Part shown: positions 21,523 through 30,799 of the stretch, one piece after another | Layout: each line of letters starts with the position of its first letter | Numbering within the stretch: the stretch's first letter is position 1 | DNA from: Rhizobium sp. G21 | Lineage (GTDB): Bacteria; Pseudomonadota; Alphaproteobacteria; Rhizobiales; Rhizobiaceae | Assembly (NCBI RefSeq): GCF_014158035.1 | Contig: NZ_JACFXW010000001.1 | Span: forward strand, 310,001-374,000 | Reading direction: 5' to 3' | DNA length: 64,000 nt | Translations under genes and position numbers: made by a program | Notes under the pieces: generated by a model | Told to the model about the DNA's origin: nothing | Seen by the model: the letters and a program-made list of their open reading frames with translations, nothing else | Database searches by the model: none

Positions 21523-22530
21523 TTATAAGCGATTCGCTTGTTTCGTCTGCGGCGAAGGCAGGGCGAGCGTCTTTTCTACCCAGGCGGCGATGACGTCCGT
21601 CACCACGCCGTTGGTGGCGGGCGAGAGAGCGTCGCCGGCGAGCACGTGCAAATAGGGATCCCCGACGGCCTGGATCTCGATCAGCGCGCTCGGCCCGCCC
21701 CAACGCGCCTGAGCGTCGCGCACGAGATGTGGACGGATGACGCGATCGTCCGGCGAGACCAGAAAGAGCGCCGGCGTGGCGATCTCGCTGAGATCGACGG
21801 CTCGGGCCTGTTTGACGCTTTCGGCCATGGGCAGCAGCGCGGCCGTCGGATAATCCGAGGTCCAACTTGCGGCATGACCCGGCGTTGCCGGCTCGAAGCC
21901 CCGCCGCGGACCGAGAACCATATACGCCAGTCGTCGCGCCCAGGGTCCCTCGAGAAGAAATGCGCCAGCCGCCTGTACGCCGTAATTGGGCGAGACGAAT
22001 ACGACTGCGGCCATCCTCTCCCGAATATCGGGGCGTGCGAGCAGGATGGTCACCAGCGACGCGCCGGTCGAGGTCGCCATGATCACCACCTTGCGCCCCA
22101 GACGCTCGCCGATCGCCAGGGCCTCCGCCGTATCATTGAGCCAGTCCTGCAAGCTCGGTTCGGCCATGGCGTCGCGATCGGCGCGGCCGTGTCCGGCGAG
22201 GCGCGTCAGGAAGAGGTTTGCGCCGAGACGCTTCGAAAGATCGTCCGGCACGGGCCGCATCTCGCCGGCCGACGCCGAAAAACCGTGAATATAGACGAGC
22301 GAGACGGGCGTTTCCTGCCCCTCGAAGCCGTTCAGCCAGACGATCTGTTTGGCGAGACCGGCCCGGATGTCGGCATAACGCGCTTCTCGCGCCGCGAGCC
22401 AATCGTCGAGATCGGCGCCGATTTCGTCGGCGTTGAACGTGACGGTCAGATCGGCGGGCTCGCGGGGCCCGAGGGCATAGACGATGCCGGCAGCCGCTGC
22501 GAGCGCGACGATCACCCATAACAGGATCAT
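21523..22530 (-). CDS. alpha/beta hydrolase with N-terminal membrane anchor
   Basis: The protein (335 aa from this start) has an N-terminal hydrophobic helix (MILLWVIVALAAAAGIVYAL) and an alpha/beta-hydrolase fold. Seen motifs are the oxyanion-hole region VYIHGFSASAGE, the nucleophile elbow MATSTGASL (serine-type in a G/A-x-S-x-G-like context), an aspartate in FLVSPDDRVIRP and a late histidine in DPYLHVLAGD. The start at 22530 has gaggg upstream; the frame extends 12 codons further to 22566 without similarity. Substrate is unknown; a lipase or esterase at the membrane is plausible. Confidence 0.8.
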   Translation of the reverse strand: MILLWVIVALAAAAGIVYALGPREPADLTVTFNADEIGADLDDWLAAREARYADIRAGLAKQIVWLNGFEGQETPVSLVYIHGFSASAGEMRPVPDDLSKRLGANLFLTRLAGHGRADRDAMAEPSLQDWLNDTAEALAIGERLGRKVVIMATSTGASLVTILLARPDIRERMAAVVFVSPNYGVQAAGAFLLEGPWARRLAYMVLGPRRGFEPATPGHAASWTSDYPTAALLPMAESVKQARAVDLSEIATPALFLVSPDDRVIRPHLVRDAQARWGGPSALIEIQAVGDPYLHVLAGDALSPATNGVVTDVIAAWVEKTLALPSPQTKQANRL

Positions 22531-22607
22531 GATATGCCCTCCGCGGCTTGTCTTGCGGTTCCGCATTTCGGCTTCCCCCTCGCCGGAGGCTGTGCTACAT
22601 CGCCACC

Positions 22608-22928
22608 ATGACCGGATTTCTCGATAAAATCAAAAGCCTGTTTTCTTCCTCCGCCGCCGGCGAACCGGCCGGCCAGAAGGAAACCGCCCAGACCATTCAC
22701 GATTGCCGCGTTGTCGCGACGCCGCGCAAGGAAGGCGCGCAATATCGCCTGGCCGGCCGGATCGAAAAAGTGGTGAATGGCGAGACGTTGACGCGCAATT
22801 TCGTGCGCGCCGACCTGTTCAGCAGCGAAAGCGACGTGCTCGAGATCACCTTCCGCAAGGCGACGCAGATCATCGAACAGAACGGCCCGACGCTCTGGTC
22901 GGACGGAGCCAAGGACCGCCAGGTCTGA
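22608..22928 (+). CDS. HlyU family protein
   Basis: This is a small 106-residue protein. After an N-terminal amphipathic start (TGFLDKIKSLFSSS) comes a compact domain with TIHDCRVVATPRKEGAQYRLAGRIEK and a C-terminal helix (FRKATQIIEQNG). This matches HlyU-like proteins common in Rhizobiales, named after a Vibrio haemolysin activator but of unproven function here. I chose ATG 22608 over the upstream in-frame start at 22548 because the family begins with such an FLxKLKSLF-type stretch. It is divergent from the hydrolase gene. Confidence 0.8.
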   Translation: MTGFLDKIKSLFSSSAAGEPAGQKETAQTIHDCRVVATPRKEGAQYRLAGRIEKVVNGETLTRNFVRADLFSSESDVLEITFRKATQIIEQNGPTLWSDGAKDRQV

Positions 22929-22982
22929 TATTTATCTGATCGACGGCGAGGGCGCAGTCACGTGGCCGCGCCCTTTTCCATG

Positions 22983-23639
22983 TCACGTCTTCATCGACGC
23001 CAACTGGCGGAAGGCGTTTTCAAACACCTCGACGCTTTGCGCGCCGGTCACCACATACTGGTCATCGATCACGAAGCAGGGCACGCCGGAGACTCCCATG
23101 CGTTGGGCGGCGGCGATTTCGTCCTTCACCGTGTCGACATCGATATAGGAGGCCAGCTTCTCCGCTGTCGCGCCTCGGTCCATGCCCGACTTCTCGGCAA
23201 TGTCGAGCAGCACGGCGTGATCCCCGACATTCTCGCCCTCGACGAAGTTGGCGGTGAACAGCGCCTTCGACACTGCGTTCTGCACCGTCTCTCCGGAGGC
23301 TGCCGCCCAATGGATAAGCCTGTGCGCGTCCAGCGTGTTCGGAAAAATCCTGGCCTTTTCAAACGCGAAAGGCAGGCCGATCTCATCGCCCAACTGTGTC
23401 AGCATCTGATGGCCCCGTTTGACAGCTTCGGCGCCGCCGATCTTGCGGGCGAGGTAATCGAAAGTATCCAAGCCCTCGGCCGGCGCGTTCGGCTCGAGTT
23501 GATAAGGTTTCCAGGCGATCGTCGCAGTCAGCACATCCTTGACGCGGTCAAGCGCCAGCGCCAGCCGCGCCTGTCCGAGATAGCACCAGGGGCAGACGAC
23601 ATCCGAGATGATGTCGATTTTCACGGTCGTTTTGGTCAT
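22983..23639 (-). CDS. DsbA family oxidoreductase (FrnE-like)
   Basis: This 218-residue protein has a thioredoxin-fold DsbA-like domain. Residues VKIDIISDVVCPWCYLGQARL contain the CPWC active site at the N-terminus without a signal peptide, and GVSGVPCFVIDDQYVVTGAQ is the cis-proline segment. These point to a cytoplasmic FrnE/HCCA-isomerase-like disulfide oxidoreductase. The ATG overlaps the stop of the upstream binding-protein gene (ATGA), so the two are translationally coupled. Partner substrates are unknown. Confidence 0.88.
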   Translation of the reverse strand: MTKTTVKIDIISDVVCPWCYLGQARLALALDRVKDVLTATIAWKPYQLEPNAPAEGLDTFDYLARKIGGAEAVKRGHQMLTQLGDEIGLPFAFEKARIFPNTLDAHRLIHWAAASGETVQNAVSKALFTANFVEGENVGDHAVLLDIAEKSGMDRGATAEKLASYIDVDTVKDEIAAAQRMGVSGVPCFVIDDQYVVTGAQSVEVFENAFRQLASMKT

Positions 23640-25441
23640 TTCCGAGCTCTTTCGTCCCACCAGGTGGAGAACTGGACGCCGTAGAGAGACAGCGTCGCTG
23701 GGTGATCGATGTGTTTCCAGCGCGCCACCCGCTGTTCCGGCGAATGGAAGAGTGGGATGGCGTAATATTGTGACAGCAGCAGCCGGTCGAAAGCGCGGAC
23801 GGCGGCCTTGAATCCTTCGTCGGTGCGGGCGGCGAGGATGACGCCGATCATCCGATCGATATCCGGGTCACCCGCGCCGGCGGCATTGTCCGATCCCTGA
23901 ATGTCGCGAGAGGCCGAGGCCCAGCGGGTTTCCTGTTCCAGCCCCGGCGACAGCGTTGCGGCATAAGTGCGGAAAATCATGTCGAAATCGAAGCGCTGCG
24001 TGCGCTCCTGATACTGCGCATCCTCCACCGTGCGGATGGTGACCGCGATGCCGAGAGCGCTGAGCGTGCGCTGATAGGCGATGGCGATACGCTCCTGATC
24101 GAGGCTCTGCGACAGAATCTCGAAGGCGAACGGCCTGCCGTCGGGACCTATCATCCTGCCGCCATCGATATGATAGCCGGCTTCCTTCAGAAGCGCGAAG
24201 GCCTGTTTGAGAACCTTTCGATCGCGCCCCGATCCGTCGGATACGGGCAGGCGGAAGGATCCGTCCAGCAGCGAGGGCTCCACCTTGGCGCTTGCAGGCC
24301 CGAGCAGGTCGAGTTCGCGCGGGCTGGCGGGTACACCAAGGCTGGACAGGTCGGAATTTTGCCAGAAGCTCTCCGTCCGGCGATAGGCTTTCTCGAACAG
24401 ACTGCGATTGAGCCATTCGAAATCGAAGGCGAGGGTAAGCGCCTTTCTCACCCGGAGATCGGCGAAAACGGGCCTGCGCGTGTTGAAGGTCATCGCCAGC
24501 GTATTGGCGGGCAGGCGCGGCTGGAAGACTTCCTTGATCACGTCTCCGCGCTGAACGGCGGGAAAATTGTAGGCCAGGTCCCAGTTCTTCGGCGAGCCCT
24601 CGCTATAGACGTCGATCAGGCCCTTCTTGAAGGCTTCGAAGAGAGTGTTTTCCTGCAGATAATATTCGATGGAGATCTCGTCGAAATTGTCGAAGCCGAT
24701 CTTGGCGGGAATATCCCTTCCCCAATAGTTCGGGTCGCGCTTGTAGACGATGCGTTCGCCCGGCCGGATATCCTTGACAAGATAGGGGCCCGAGCCCAGT
24801 TGCGGCGTCAGCGTGGTCTGGTCGAAGCCCTCCACCTTTGTGGCGTGCCTGGGCAGCACCGGCGACAACGCCAGCAAGAGAGGAAATTCGCGATCCGCCT
24901 CGGGCTTGAAGCTGAAACGCACGGAGCGGTCGCCGATCTTCTCCATCTTCTCGACAAGTTTCAGGCGGGTCGAGAAAGGCGGGCGTCCCTTGTCCCGCAG
25001 CAGTTCGAAAGTGAACATCACGTCCTCGGGCGTAACGGGCCGGCCGTCCGACCAATGCGCCTTCGGATTGAGATTGAACTGAATGAAGGTTCTCTCCTCG
25101 TCCATCTCCACCGTTTCGGCCAGCAAGCCATACATGGTGAAGGGCTCGTCGCGAGACCGCGCCATCAGCGATTCGACCACCAGATTGCCGAGCTCCGGAT
25201 CCCACATGCCCCGCGCGGTGGTGCGCTTGCCTTTGAGGATGAAGGAATTGAGATTGTTGAACGTGCCGACGACGCCGAAGGTGAGCTTGCCGCCCTTGGG
25301 GGCGTCCGGATTGGCGTAGGGAAAATGGGCGTAATCTGCCGGCAGCGCCGGTGCGCCATGCATGGCGACGCCATGCAGGGGCTGCGCCGCGGCCGCGAGC
25401 GGCATGAGCGAGAGGAGAGCGATGAGAAGCGTCTTGAACAC
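23636..25441 (-). CDS. extracellular solute-binding protein family 5 (oligopeptide type, YejA-like)
   Basis: This is the periplasmic binding component of a peptide-type ABC transporter (about 601 aa). I chose the GTG at 25441, which has aaggaa upstream and gives a clean signal peptide (FKTLLIALLSLMPLAAAAQ). The family 5 signature is visible in PDAPKGGKLTFGVVGTFNNLNSF, VESLMARSRDEPFTMYGLLAETVE and AHWSDGRPVTPEDVMFTFE. The transmembrane and ATPase genes of a full transporter are not adjacent. The downstream DsbA-like gene overlaps its stop codon. Confidence 0.9.
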   Translation of the reverse strand: MFKTLLIALLSLMPLAAAAQPLHGVAMHGAPALPADYAHFPYANPDAPKGGKLTFGVVGTFNNLNSFILKGKRTTARGMWDPELGNLVVESLMARSRDEPFTMYGLLAETVEMDEERTFIQFNLNPKAHWSDGRPVTPEDVMFTFELLRDKGRPPFSTRLKLVEKMEKIGDRSVRFSFKPEADREFPLLLALSPVLPRHATKVEGFDQTTLTPQLGSGPYLVKDIRPGERIVYKRDPNYWGRDIPAKIGFDNFDEISIEYYLQENTLFEAFKKGLIDVYSEGSPKNWDLAYNFPAVQRGDVIKEVFQPRLPANTLAMTFNTRRPVFADLRVRKALTLAFDFEWLNRSLFEKAYRRTESFWQNSDLSSLGVPASPRELDLLGPASAKVEPSLLDGSFRLPVSDGSGRDRKVLKQAFALLKEAGYHIDGGRMIGPDGRPFAFEILSQSLDQERIAIAYQRTLSALGIAVTIRTVEDAQYQERTQRFDFDMIFRTYAATLSPGLEQETRWASASRDIQGSDNAAGAGDPDIDRMIGVILAARTDEGFKAAVRAFDRLLLSQYYAIPLFHSPEQRVARWKHIDHPATLSLYGVQFSTWWDERARK

Positions 25442-25707
25442 GACTTGTTCCTTTGCGTCGACGGGCGGCGCCGGATGAATCACGCCAGACAGTACAAATT
25501 GTGACGCGCGACTTCAACGAATGAGCCGCAACGTGAAAATATTCACCTGCCGCATAGCAAGAAATACTGGATATCTGCGATTGGCCGATGTAACAGGAGC
25601 CCATGCGGGGCGGGTCATGCATTCGCCTCATTTGGTCGGCAGGAGGGGCGCGGCTCAAGCGGCCCGCGTTGCCGCCGAGGAGATCTTCCAAGAGACGGGA
25701 AAGCAAA

Positions 25708-26327
25708 ATGACATCCAAGTTCAAATCCGTTGTCGGCGCGCTGATCGCAGGCGCTACTTTCGCAACGACGCTGATCGCGACCCCGATGACGGCGTCGGCG
25801 CAGCAGGCGACGCCGCAAGGCTGGTTCAAGGTGTGCGACAAGCAGGGCGACTCGGATGTTTGTTCGGTCCGCAACATCATCGCGGCCAATACCGGACAGC
25901 TGATCACCGCGGTGGCGTTGGTGACCGTGTCGGGCAAAGTGAACCGCAAGTTCATGCAGGTCTCGGTTCCGCCCGCGCGTCTCATCCCCCGGGCGTGTTG
26001 ATGCAGATCGACGGCGGCAAAGGCCAGAAGCTCGATTACGGCATCTGCATGCCCGATCTCTGCATCGCCGAAATGCCGCTGACCGACGCCGTCATCGCCA
26101 GCCTCAAGAAGGGCAATGAAGTGGTGTTCACCTCGGTGAACTTCCAGCGCGCGCCCAACCCGATCAAGATGACGCTGTCGGGTTTCACCGGCGTGTTCGA
26201 CGGCCCGGCCATGGAACAGTCCAAGCTGCAGGAAACCCAGCGCAAGCTGCAGGAAGAAATGCAGAAGAAGGCCGAGGAAGCCCGCAAGAAGCTGGAAGAC
26301 GCCCAGAAGGCCGCGACCCAGCAGTAA
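25708..26327 (+). CDS. invasion-associated locus B (IalB) family protein, frameshifted
   Basis: The restored product is about 206 residues with a signal peptide (to the ASAQQ region), the IalB-type core (GWFKVCDKQGDSDVCSVRN, then CMPDLCIAEMPLTDAVIASLKKG with paired cysteines) and a C-terminal charged coiled coil (EMQKKAEEARKKLEDAQKAATQQ). The first frame stops at 26001. The second resumes directly in the expected GVLMQIDGGKGQKLDYG segment. One missing C in the C5 at 25986-25990 explains the break. IalB proteins are periplasmic and named after a Bartonella locus, but occur widely in non-pathogenic Rhizobiales. A terminator follows 24 bp downstream. Confidence 0.88.
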
Positions 26328-26350
26328 GCCTTCAAGCGCTCGACAAAACA

Positions 26351-26385
26351 AAAACCCGGGATGCGGCGCGCATCCCGGGTTTTTT
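26351..26385 (+). terminator. strong intrinsic terminator after the IalB-like gene
   Basis: A 14-bp perfect stem (26351-26364 with 26370-26383, loop GGCGC) continues into a T6 run at its 3' end, with an A-run on the left side. It can therefore stop transcription from both the IalB-like gene and, from the other side, the GST gene that ends at 26443. Confidence 0.85.
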
Positions 26386-26442
26386 CGTATGTCGGGCCGA
26401 GATTTTCGGCGCGGCGACCCAGACGCGCCGATTTGCAGCCTG

Positions 26443-27144
26443 TCAGGCGGGAATCTTTAGGCCCTTCTGGCTGGCGGGGCGCGCCATGCAGCGCTCGTAC
26501 CAGGCCATCATCGCCGGGAAGCTGTCCATTTCCAGGACGTCCTTGCCGCCATAATAGAAGTCGGCGCACCAGATCCAGGGGAAGGTGGTGATGTCCGCGA
26601 TCGTGTAGTCGTCGCCCATGATGAACTGACGATCCTGCAGCCGCGCATCGAGCACGCTCATCAGCCGCTTGGCCTCGTCGCGATAGCGCTCCATAGGATA
26701 GGAATTGTTGGCGACCTTGTCGGCGGCGAATTTGTAGAAATGGCCGAACTGGCCGAACATCGGCCCGACCCCGCCCATCTGGAACATCACCCAGCACAGC
26801 GTCTCATACCGCGCCGCCGGGTCCTTGGGCAGCAACCTGCCGGTCTTTTCCGCCAGATAGATCAGGATCGCGCCGGATTCGAACAGGCCGATCGGCTGGC
26901 CGTCCGGACCATCGGGATCGATCAGCGCCGGGATGCGTCCATTGGGATTGAGCGACACGAATTCCGGGCTCTTCTGGGCGTTGCTGGAAAAGTCGACCTT
27001 GTGCGGCTCGTAAGCCAGGCCGAGTTCTTCGAGGGCGATCGATACTTTGACGCCGTTCGGCGTGGGCAGCGAATAGAGTTGGATCACAGAGGGATCGGCC
27101 GGGGGCCATTTTGCGGTGATCGGGAAGGAAGACAAGGAAGCCAT
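26443..27144 (-). CDS. glutathione S-transferase family protein (YghU/YfcG type)
   Basis: This 233-residue cytosolic protein has a thioredoxin-fold N-terminal domain (VIQLYSLPTPNGVKVSIALEELG, LNPNGRIPALID with the cis-proline, FESGAILIYLAEKTGRLLP) and an all-helical C-terminal domain (DDYTIADITTFPW is the N-capping box). The TPNGxKV pattern is typical of the bacterial nu-class disulfide-bond oxidoreductases YghU and YfcG. Start 27144 is preceded by aggac; a frame extension to 27234 looks non-coding. Confidence 0.9.
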   Translation of the reverse strand: MASLSSFPITAKWPPADPSVIQLYSLPTPNGVKVSIALEELGLAYEPHKVDFSSNAQKSPEFVSLNPNGRIPALIDPDGPDGQPIGLFESGAILIYLAEKTGRLLPKDPAARYETLCWVMFQMGGVGPMFGQFGHFYKFAADKVANNSYPMERYRDEAKRLMSVLDARLQDRQFIMGDDYTIADITTFPWIWCADFYYGGKDVLEMDSFPAMMAWYERCMARPASQKGLKIPA

Positions 27145-27258
27145 GGAAAGGTCCTGACAGGTTGGCGCGCCGGAGGCGCAGGCGTTTGAGAGCGGCGCGA
27201 CTGCGCAAACGCACGCCCCGATGTAGGAGGTCATGCCGAAAGCGCAACGGCTGCGCGG

Positions 27259-27483
27259 TCAATAAGGTCGGAAATTTTCGGCCATTGCGCCCGAGGCGTC
27301 CGGATCGCCGTCCGGAGGCCGGCGGCGCCCTTCCCACAAATCCGCGTGGAAAGGACGCTGCCGGGTCGCCATGAGGGTTTGGCTGGCAAACAAAAGGGAC
27401 AATGCCTGCGCCAACCCGCCCATGAATAATGCCGACCAAACGGCGCGAATTACAATACCCGCGCGCTTGTCAAGTGAAAACAT
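27259..27483 (-). CDS. possible small membrane protein
   Basis: This is an open frame of 74 codons from ATG 27483. It encodes a short charged N-terminus, one hydrophobic segment (VIRAVWSALFMGGLAQALSLLF) and a polar C-terminal tail (GRRRPPDGDPDASGAMAENF). No strong ribosome site is visible, and the upstream bases are AT-rich as in a promoter. The amino-acid make-up looks like a real protein rather than an antisense shadow, since no gene lies opposite. I do not recognise a family. Confidence 0.4.
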   Translation of the reverse strand: MFSLDKRAGIVIRAVWSALFMGGLAQALSLLFASQTLMATRQRPFHADLWEGRRRPPDGDPDASGAMAENFRPY

Positions 27484-27500
27484 AGTAAATTTGTGGATCG

Positions 27501-27831
27501 TCAATGTCCTAACACGCCGAGCCGCTCGGCGATCAGGCGCCGCTGCGCGCATGTCTGGCCGTCCGGTTGGGCGTCGGGCGCTGTGATGCGCGCCAGCTTG
27601 AGGCGAAACCGACGGCGCGCCTCGGCCGTAAGGTCCCACATCTGCTCGTCGATCGCCCGCCGCACCGCCAGCATGTCCAGATCATAGCCGCATCGATAGG
27701 CGCCGCCGATGCCGAGCGCGAGATCATGGACGTAGCGAAGTTCTTCCTGTCCCTTGTCGGCGACGGCGTGGGGAAACCAGGAACAAAGCGGCCACACCGG
27801 CGCTCGCGCATGTCAAAAACAGAGACATCAT
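27501..27831 (-). CDS. possible small secreted protein, frameshifted
   Basis: The open frame ending at 27501 encodes a convincing mature domain (KGQEELRYVHDLALGIGGAY ... DEQMWDLTAEARRRFRLKLA). Its start region has no ATG, but the neighbouring frame begins with ATGATG at 27831/27828 and reads as a signal-peptide-like helix (MMSLFLTCASAGVAAL). Joining the two frames around 27790-27800 gives a secreted protein of about 110 residues with an A-V-A cleavage site. This needs one extra base or two missing bases in the given sequence. The family is unknown to me. Confidence 0.4.
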
Positions 27832-27986
27832 GGGCAAAGCCTGGGTTTGCGATGCGGACCGCGACTGGCGAAAAATGGGACGCGACCGGTGTCCGCCGCC
27901 CGGTCGCGTCCGACAGCCCCACAGACGCCGCGGGAGGAGAACGGCGCATGCCCCTGTCTGATCTCAACCTAGCTGATTTGCGCCGA

Positions 27987-28012
27987 CGATTTTTGAGTTG
28001 TATCAAAAATCG
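27987..28012 (-). terminator. hairpin at the 3' end of the LysR-type gene
   Basis: A 10-bp perfect stem (27987-27996 with 28003-28012, loop GTTGTA) lies 3 bases downstream of the regulator's stop codon, with five T and five A in its arms. There is no separate T-tail, so strength is uncertain. Confidence 0.5.
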
Positions 28013-28015
28013 GCG

Positions 28016-28951
28016 CTATATTTTCGCGGGAGGGGAAGCCATGAGAGCGGATGAAAACCGTTGCAGATGAGCGAGGAAAGCCCTGACCGCCGGATTGGAT
28101 CGCCGGCTTTGCGGCCAGACCGCCGTGATCGTGTCCCGGCTGACCGAAAACGCCTCGAGCACCGGCACGAGTTCGCCACGGGCGACATGCGGCGCCGCGG
28201 CGAAAGATGCGCAGACGCCGATGCCGCCTCCCGCAACCAGCGCCGCGATCAGCGCTTCACTGGCGTCGACGACGATGGCGGACGGCGGCGCCATGTCGAT
28301 GTCTCGCTCGCCGATCCGGAACGGCCAGCGGAACAGCTGGCCGCTGCTCTGAAACCGGAGGGACACGGTGTCGTGGGAGTGGACGTCGTCCGGGTGGCCG
28401 GGGACGCCGCGTTCGGCCAGATAGGCGGGCGAGGCGAAGCAGCCGAGCACATGGGGCGTCAACCGGCGTGACAAAAGCCGGGAATCGGGGAGATCCCCGA
28501 GCCGGACCGCGATGTCGATTCCATCCTCGACGAGATCGACGAACCGGTCGCTCAGTCTGAGATCGACCTGCACTCGTGGAAAGCGCCGCCGAAAGGATGG
28601 CAGGGACGGCGCGAGAACGTGGATGCCGATCGGCAAGGACGCAGCGACCTTCAGGACGCCCGAGGGCTCCGCGCGCGCCTGGATCACCGATTGCTCGATC
28701 TCGTCGACGGCGCGCAACAAAACCAACGCCCGCTCGTGCAGATCGCGGCCCTCCGGCGTCAGCGTCAGGGCGCGGGTGGTCCGCGTCAGCAGGGTGACGC
28801 CCAGCGTGGTCTCGAGCCGCTGAACGCTCTTGCTGACGGCGGAAGCGGACACCGACAGCGAGCGGGCCGCGGCGGTGAAGCTGCCCAGCGAGGCGACGCG
28901 CGCAAAGGCGACCAGACCGGTGAGGCGATCGAGCGATATTTGTTCCATCAT
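28016..28951 (-). CDS. LysR family transcriptional regulator
   Basis: The regulator (about 311 aa) has an N-terminal winged helix-turn-helix ([35 protein letters not shown]) and a LysR substrate-binding domain ([48 protein letters not shown]). I chose the ATGATG at 28951/28948, since family members begin close to this point; the frame extends to 29005. It is divergent from an NAD(P)H-quinone-oxidoreductase-like gene 89 bp away, which is the classical arrangement for a LysR regulator and its target. Confidence 0.9.
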   Translation of the reverse strand: MMEQISLDRLTGLVAFARVASLGSFTAAARSLSVSASAVSKSVQRLETTLGVTLLTRTTRALTLTPEGRDLHERALVLLRAVDEIEQSVIQARAEPSGVLKVAASLPIGIHVLAPSLPSFRRRFPRVQVDLRLSDRFVDLVEDGIDIAVRLGDLPDSRLLSRRLTPHVLGCFASPAYLAERGVPGHPDDVHSHDTVSLRFQSSGQLFRWPFRIGERDIDMAPPSAIVVDASEALIAALVAGGGIGVCASFAAAPHVARGELVPVLEAFSVSRDTITAVWPQSRRSNPAVRAFLAHLQRFSSALMASPPAKI

Positions 28952-29040
28952 GGAAAGAGTAAAGCGAATTCGGCCTTCATTATCAAGCGCGGCGCGATCA
29001 GCCATATGGAAGCCATCAGCAAGATCCGATGGAGATAGAG

Positions 29041-30059
29041 ATGACGATCACGACGATGAAGGCCGTCAGGCTGCACGCTTTCGGCGGACCCAATGCGCTG
29101 CGCTACGAAGACGCGCCGCTGCCCGCACTCGCCGCCGGCGAGATCCTCGTGCGGGTCCATGCGGTCGGCCTGAACCCGCCGGACTGGTATCTGCGCGACG
29201 GCTACGGCGCGCTGCCGCCGGAATGGCGCCCCAATCCGACATTTCCGCTCATTCCCGGTTCGGATGTCTCGGGCGAGGTGGCGGCAGTCGCCGAGGACGT
29301 CACCGCTTTCGCGGTCGGCGATCTCGTTCATGCGATGGTTCGCTTTCCGGCCAGCGCCTTTTCGGGCGGCGCCGCCTATGCCCAGTTCGTGAGCGCGCCG
29401 GCAACGGATTTCGCCCATAAGCCCGCCAACATCGATCATGTTCACGCCGCGGCCGCTCCCATGTCGTTGCTGACGGCCTGGCAGTTTCTCATCGATCTCG
29501 GCCATCGCGAAGCCAACCCGTTCCAGGATTTCCCGCACAGCCCCCGGAACTCGACGGCAAGACGGTGCTGATCAACGGCGCGGGAGGAGGCGTGGGACAT
29601 CTCGCCGTGCAACTGGCGAAATGGAGGGGCGCGCGCATCGTCGCCGTCGCCTCGGGACGACATGAACGTCTCATGCAGGATCTGCGCGCCGACGAATTCA
29701 TCGACTACGCCACATCGTCGCTCGATCGTCTGGCGGGCGACGTCGATATCGTCCTCGACACGGTGGGCGGCGCAGGCAGCGGCCGCTTCATCCCGATCCT
29801 CAAACGCGGCGGCATGCTGATGCCCGTCTATCCGCTCGGCTTCGATGGGGCCGATGACGCGGAGAAGGCCGGAATCACCGTATCCACGACGCAAGTGCGC
29901 TCGCATGGCGGTCAATTGGCCGAGGCCGGCCGCCTGCTGCAGGACGGAACGGTCCGCGTCGTGATCGACAGCCTGTTCCCGCTCGCCGACGCGTCACGGG
30001 CTCATGAGCGCGCCGAAAAAGGCGGCATCCAGGGCAAGATCGTTCTGACCGTCGAATGA
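29041..30059 (+). CDS. NADP-dependent quinone oxidoreductase-like protein (zinc-less MDR family), frameshifted
   Basis: The restored product is about 340 residues. The N-terminal GroES-like domain shows [33 protein letters not shown] and [16 protein letters not shown]. The Rossmann domain shows [27 protein letters not shown]. The first frame stops at 29571 and the second resumes around 29545, so one base is missing between about 29530 and 29550. Start ATG 29041 has GGAG six bases upstream, better than the in-frame ATG 29029. It is divergent from the LysR gene, its likely regulator. The natural substrate is unknown. Confidence 0.88.
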
Positions 30060-30111
30060 TCCCCTCTACATTCGCAGCGCGGTGCGGCCGCCCTTACGGA
30101 AGGACAGCAAT

Positions 30112-30420
30112 ATGTTGATGGTGACCGGAACCGTCCGCCTAATGGACGGAGATGCAACGGCCTTCGCCGCCGATCTCGACAGCTTGGCCTCAGCGGCCCG
30201 CGGGCGGCCGGGCAATCTATTCTTCTCCGCGGAAGTTCACGACGGAGACGTCGCGGGCTTCTGCGTCGTCGAACTCTGGCGCGACCAGCCGTCGCTGTCG
30301 GGCCATCTAGCGGCGCGCGACACAGCCGATTTCATAAAACGCTGGGGCGAAAAGATGATCGCCGACATCCGAAAATACGATGTCGTCAACGAAAGGATGT
30401 TGATCGATCGGCAAGACTGA
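30112..30420 (+). CDS. antibiotic biosynthesis monooxygenase (ABM) domain protein
   Basis: This 102-residue single-domain protein has the ferredoxin-like ABM pattern. An opening strand (MVTGTVRLMDGDATAFAADL) is followed by a central NLFFSAEVHDGDVAGFCVVELWRDQPSLSGHLAA segment and a C-terminal helix and strand. Such proteins are small cofactor-free monooxygenases or quinone/aldehyde-handling enzymes. ATG 30112 has a ggaagga site at good spacing. It lies 52 bp after the quinone-oxidoreductase-like gene and is probably co-transcribed, which suggests a shared electrophile-response role under LysR control. Confidence 0.75.
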   Translation: MLMVTGTVRLMDGDATAFAADLDSLASAARGRPGNLFFSAEVHDGDVAGFCVVELWRDQPSLSGHLAARDTADFIKRWGEKMIADIRKYDVVNERMLIDRQD

Positions 30421-30449
30421 TCGGGATTGCGTTCCAGACAGGAGTGTTC

Positions 30450-30539
30450 TGGCGGATGGGGTGGGATTCGAACCCACGGTACGGTTTCCCGCACGCCGGT
30501 TTTCAAGACCGGTTCCTTAAACCGCTCGGACACCCATCC
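30450..30539 (-). tRNA. tRNA-Ser (anticodon TGA)
   Basis: Read on the minus strand, the gene begins GGATGGGTGTCCGAGCGG and ends with an encoded CCA. The 7-bp acceptor stem pairs GGATGGG with CCCATCC. The anticodon loop is CTTGAAA (anticodon TGA). A long variable arm (class II) matches serine tRNAs, and the T-arm is GTGGG-TTCGAAT-CCCAC. It is about 90 nt long. No integrase or repeat is next to it. Confidence 0.97.
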
Positions 30540-30799
30540 GCTTCGGCTGCCCTTTTAGCAGCTTCGCGGGCGGCGTCAACATGGGTGGGGGGCCGCATTA
30601 GTCCGCATTGGGCTTCGTTAACCTCGCATTTACCATAACGAGCAATTTCCCGCCCTGCATCCCAATTCCGTTCGCAATTCCGCCTGGATGTTGGCATGTT
30701 TTTACCAACCGTAGTTAACAGAAGCGCATTCGATCGCCGGAGACGGCGGGAAGCGTTCTGAAACGAAATGAATCTGGCGGCGCGGGGCGCAGATAGCAT

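Noticed and set aside
30450..30539. tRNA-Ser as an island attachment site
   Set aside because: The genes on both sides are ordinary backbone genes, there is no integrase nearby, and no partial tRNA copy was found in the window.
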